Origin: a bacterium
GTDB taxonomy: Bacteria > Patescibacteriota > Minisyncoccia > JACQLN01
Assembly: GCA_030697855.1 (NCBI GenBank)
Contig: JAUYOU010000055.1
Coordinates: forward strand, 1-6,583
Direction of reading: 5' to 3'
Length of the DNA: 6,583 nucleotides
Shown: positions 4,962 through 6,583 of the stretch, piece after piece
Position numbering within the stretch: the stretch's first letter is position 1
How the letters are laid out: the number at the start of each line of letters is the position of its first letter
The notes under the pieces: model-generated
Told to the model about the DNA's origin: nothing
The model's input: only the letters and a program-made list of their open reading frames with translations
Databases searched by the model: none
Translations under genes and position numbers: made by a program

Positions 4962-5804
4962 ATGTTGAAAAACAAAAGAGTAGTTATCACAGGCGGAGGA
5001 CGAGGAATTGGCAAAACTATCGCTCGAGAGTTTTTGAAAGAGGGAGCCGAAGTTTTGCTGGTGGCGCGTACTCGGCTTGAACTTGAAGCAACGCAAAATG
5101 AGTTGGCTGTATTGGGCCGAGTAGAAATTTTGGCGGCCGATGTTTCTCGAGAAATTGACGTTACCAGGATATCAAATAAAATTTATGGTCTCTGGGGCGG
5201 TGTTGATATTTTGGTTAATGCTGCGGCTATTCAAGGACCTATTGGGCACATAACAGATGTTGATGTGGATGAATGGTTAAGGGCTATCGAAGTAAACTTG
5301 TTCGGCACTTTTTTGATGATACGTGCTGTGGCGCCATTTATGAAAAATACTTGCTACGGCAAAATTATAAATTTTGCTGGTGGTGGTGAAGGTGCTTATC
5401 CAAATTTCACAGCATATGTATCTTCTAAAGGTGGTGTAGTGCGTTTAACAGAAACTGTAGCAGCAGAGTTGAAAGGCTTTAATATAGACATCAACGCTAT
5501 TGCTCCTGGTGCGGTTAATACCAAAATGCTTGATGATGTCCTTGTGGCTGGTCCAATTGGAGCAGGTCAAGAAACTTATAGAAAATCTCTAGAACAAAGA
5601 GAAAGTGGGGGAGTTCCTCCAGAAAAAGCAGCTCGGTTAGTTCTTTTTCTGGCTGGCTCTGCTTCTGATGGCCTTAGCGGTAAAGTCATATCGGCCATTT
5701 GGGATGACTACGATAAATTTCCAGAACATCTGAAAGAGATTATGGAATCAGATATATATTCTTGGCGGCGGATTAAACCGAAGGATCGTGGCTATGATTG
5801 GTAA
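4962..5804 (+). CDS. Short-chain dehydrogenase/reductase with C-terminal extension, catalytic Ser position Ala
   Basis: The 280-residue protein is a classical SDR. It has the NAD(P) loop TGGGRGIG (10-17), the adenine-contacting acidic D60, NAAA (86-89) in place of NNAG, the structural N112 in VNLFGTF, the catalytic Y152-x3-K156 (AYVSSKGG), and the post-catalytic APGAVNT (181-187). The serine that normally lies 13 residues before the tyrosine would be residue 139; the sequence there is INFAGGGEG, so it is alanine. Related SDRs that I recall carry SGGG at this spot. A tail of about 40 residues (AIWDDYDKFPEHLKEIM, then SWRRIKPKDRGYDW) exceeds the 250-residue standard and looks like a subgroup marker. 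SDRs oxidise or reduce hydroxyl and keto groups. Tight coupling to the nucleotide-sugar dehydrogenase-like gene suggests a sugar or nucleotide-sugar substrate. It would be called FabG-like by default, but nothing here indicates fatty-acid synthesis. Confidence 0.9.
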   Translation: MLKNKRVVITGGGRGIGKTIAREFLKEGAEVLLVARTRLELEATQNELAVLGRVEILAADVSREIDVTRISNKIYGLWGGVDILVNAAAIQGPIGHITDVDVDEWLRAIEVNLFGTFLMIRAVAPFMKNTCYGKIINFAGGGEGAYPNFTAYVSSKGGVVRLTETVAAELKGFNIDINAIAPGAVNTKMLDDVLVAGPIGAGQETYRKSLEQRESGGVPPEKAARLVLFLAGSASDGLSGKVISAIWDDYDKFPEHLKEIMESDIYSWRRIKPKDRGYDW

Positions 5805-5850
5805 TGCTGGATTGTCGGATGCAGGAGTGATAGTCTAGTTCTTTATATTT

Positions 5851-5890
5851 AATACCCTCCGAGTTGCACTCGGGGGGTATTTGTTTTATT
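5851..5890 (+). terminator. Rho-independent terminator of the dehydrogenase/SDR operon
   Basis: A 13-base stem, AATACCCTCCGAG (5851-5863) with CTCGGGGGGTATT (5869-5881), pairs fully with one U-G wobble around the loop TTGCA. It is followed by TGTTTTATT. It lies 46 bases after the SDR stop and 22 before the GT2 start, closing the operon. Confidence 0.92.
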
Positions 5891-5902
5891 ATCTAACCTA
5901 TT

Positions 5903-6583
5903 ATGATTTCTATTGTTTTCCCTGTTTATAATGAAGAAGGCAACGTCGAAAAGCTGCATTCAATTATCAAAAGAACCATGGACGATTTTGGTGAATCTTA
6001 CGAGATAATTGCGGTAGATGACGGCTCTAAGGATAAAACTTTAGAAGCAATGAAAAACCTTTCGCCTTTAAAAACTATAGTTTTTGCTAGAAACTATGGC
6101 CAGACTTCAGCTTTAGATGCTGGTTTAAAAGCGGCTCAAGGAGAAATTGTTGTAACCTTGGATGCCGATTTGCAAAATGATCCTCAAGATATTCCTCGTT
6201 TAATTAATAAATTACGCGAAGGGTACGATGTTGTTTCTGGCTGGCGTCGTGACAGGCATGATAATTTTGGAAGAAAAATTTTATCTCGCTTGGCTAATTG
6301 GTTAACACGAAAAGTAATGTCTTATCTGGATTACAAAATCCGCGCCAAAAAAATTAAAATTGAAACCAAGATCAACCCGAAACCCTTCTTGCTTCATGCC
6401 GACGCGGCGCTTTTTGAGCGTGTCATCGTCAATCTTTTGGACAATGCGGTCAAATACAGCGCTTCCGGCGGCAAAGTCCAAGTCCATGCGATTCGAGAGT
6501 CCGGAGCCGTGCAGATAGAAATCATCGACGAAGGCATCGGAATTTCGGAGGCGGATCTTCCACGGATATTCGAGCGGTTTTAT
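5903..6583 (+). CDS. GT2-family glycosyltransferase N-terminal domain joined in frame to a histidine-kinase ATPase domain; 3' partial
   Basis: The frame runs 227 codons from ATG to the window edge with no stop. Residues 1 to about 139 are a GT2 domain of the dolichyl-phosphate-mannose-synthase/undecaprenyl-phosphate-sugar type. They include ISIVFPVYNEEGN (2-14), IIAVDDGSKDKT (35-46), FARNYGQTSALDAGL (61-75), the metal and nucleotide motif LDADLQNDPQDIP (86-98), and VSGWRRDRHD (111-120). Such enzymes load a sugar onto a polyprenyl phosphate for GT-C enzymes, which fits this neighbourhood. At about residues 139-146 the protein switches to a histidine-kinase ATPase domain, and the rest of the GT2 domain (normally a GCSLKAYR-like segment and often membrane helices) is absent. 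Composition and codon choice change at the same place. No Shine-Dalgarno site precedes the ATG. The GT2 assignment is firm; the joined product probably does not exist as a natural protein. Confidence 0.85.
   Translation, partial: MISIVFPVYNEEGNVEKLHSIIKRTMDDFGESYEIIAVDDGSKDKTLEAMKNLSPLKTIVFARNYGQTSALDAGLKAAQGEIVVTLDADLQNDPQDIPRLINKLREGYDVVSGWRRDRHDNFGRKILSRLANWLTRKVMSYLDYKIRAKKIKIETKINPKPFLLHADAALFERVIVNLLDNAVKYSASGGKVQVHAIRESGAVQIEIIDEGIGISEADLPRIFERFY
6323..6583 (+). other. Histidine-kinase HATPase_c segment, foreign-looking, truncated by the window end
   Basis: The translated segment has the N-box FERVIVNLLDNAVKYS (171-186 of the joined frame), the G1 box DEGIGISEADL (209-219) and the F-box RIFERFY (221-227). 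These are the ATP-binding motifs of sensor histidine kinases. The linker before it (KIRAKKIKIETKINPK) is typical of the stretch between the phosphoacceptor helices and the ATPase domain. The phosphoacceptor histidine and any sensor domain are missing, as is everything after the F-box. By hand count GC is about 52% over 6361-6583, compared with about 38% over 5941-6300. Confidence 0.88.

Noticed and set aside
4854..5096. An 80-codon open frame on the minus strand across the dehydrogenase/SDR junction
   Set aside because: It lies wholly antisense to two well-supported genes, has no recognisable motif or ribosome site, and its composition follows the opposite strand.
4962..5804. Naming the SDR fabG
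   Set aside because: Generic SDR motifs do not prove 3-oxoacyl-ACP reductase activity; the serine position is altered, the tail is atypical and the context is sugar metabolism.
6302..6487. A 61-codon open frame on the minus strand over the kinase segment
   Set aside because: It is antisense to clear histidine-kinase ATPase motifs and crosses the suspected chimeric junction.

Overview
The window looks like a polysaccharide or glycan-envelope region from a small, AT-rich bacterial genome. Lysine-rich proteins, compact gene packing, a 7-bp tandem repeat inside a gene and the families present would fit a Candidate Phyla Radiation (Patescibacteria/Parcubacteria-type) organism. That placement is inference; there is no rRNA or marker gene here to prove it.

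Layout. (1) Bases 2-529, plus strand: the 3' part of a SAM-dependent methyltransferase. (2) Bases 526-2434, minus strand: a multi-spanning membrane protein, probably a GT-C-type lipid-linked-sugar glycosyltransferase, split into two overlapping reading frames, with a good sigma70-type promoter at 2463-2491. (3) Bases 2505-3562, plus strand: one GT4 glycosyltransferase split by a frameshift that lies within a heptanucleotide tandem repeat; a second heptamer tract lies in frame about 180 bp downstream. (4) Bases 3648-5804, plus strand: an intact two-gene operon with its own candidate promoter, a boxA-like leader, strong Shine-Dalgarno sites and a strong rho-independent terminator. It encodes a UDP-sugar-dehydrogenase-family protein whose catalytic cysteine position is threonine, and a short-chain dehydrogenase whose catalytic serine position is alanine. 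(5) Bases 5903-6583, plus strand: the start of a GT2 glycosyltransferase that changes in frame, near 6316-6340, into a histidine-kinase ATPase domain running off the window.

Together the genes suggest synthesis and transfer of a modified sugar. The operon in (4) would make or alter a nucleotide sugar, the GT4, GT2 and GT-C enzymes would transfer sugars, and the methyltransferase could decorate the product. The substrate cannot be read from the sequence.

The points most worth a second look are the heptamer repeat at the GT4 frameshift (gain of one unit or loss of two would restore the frame), the paired oxidoreductases lacking their textbook catalytic residues, the boxA-like leader on a metabolic operon, and the GT2/kinase join. 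GC rises from about 38% to about 52% across that join by hand count, so it is more likely an assembly chimera than a real fusion.
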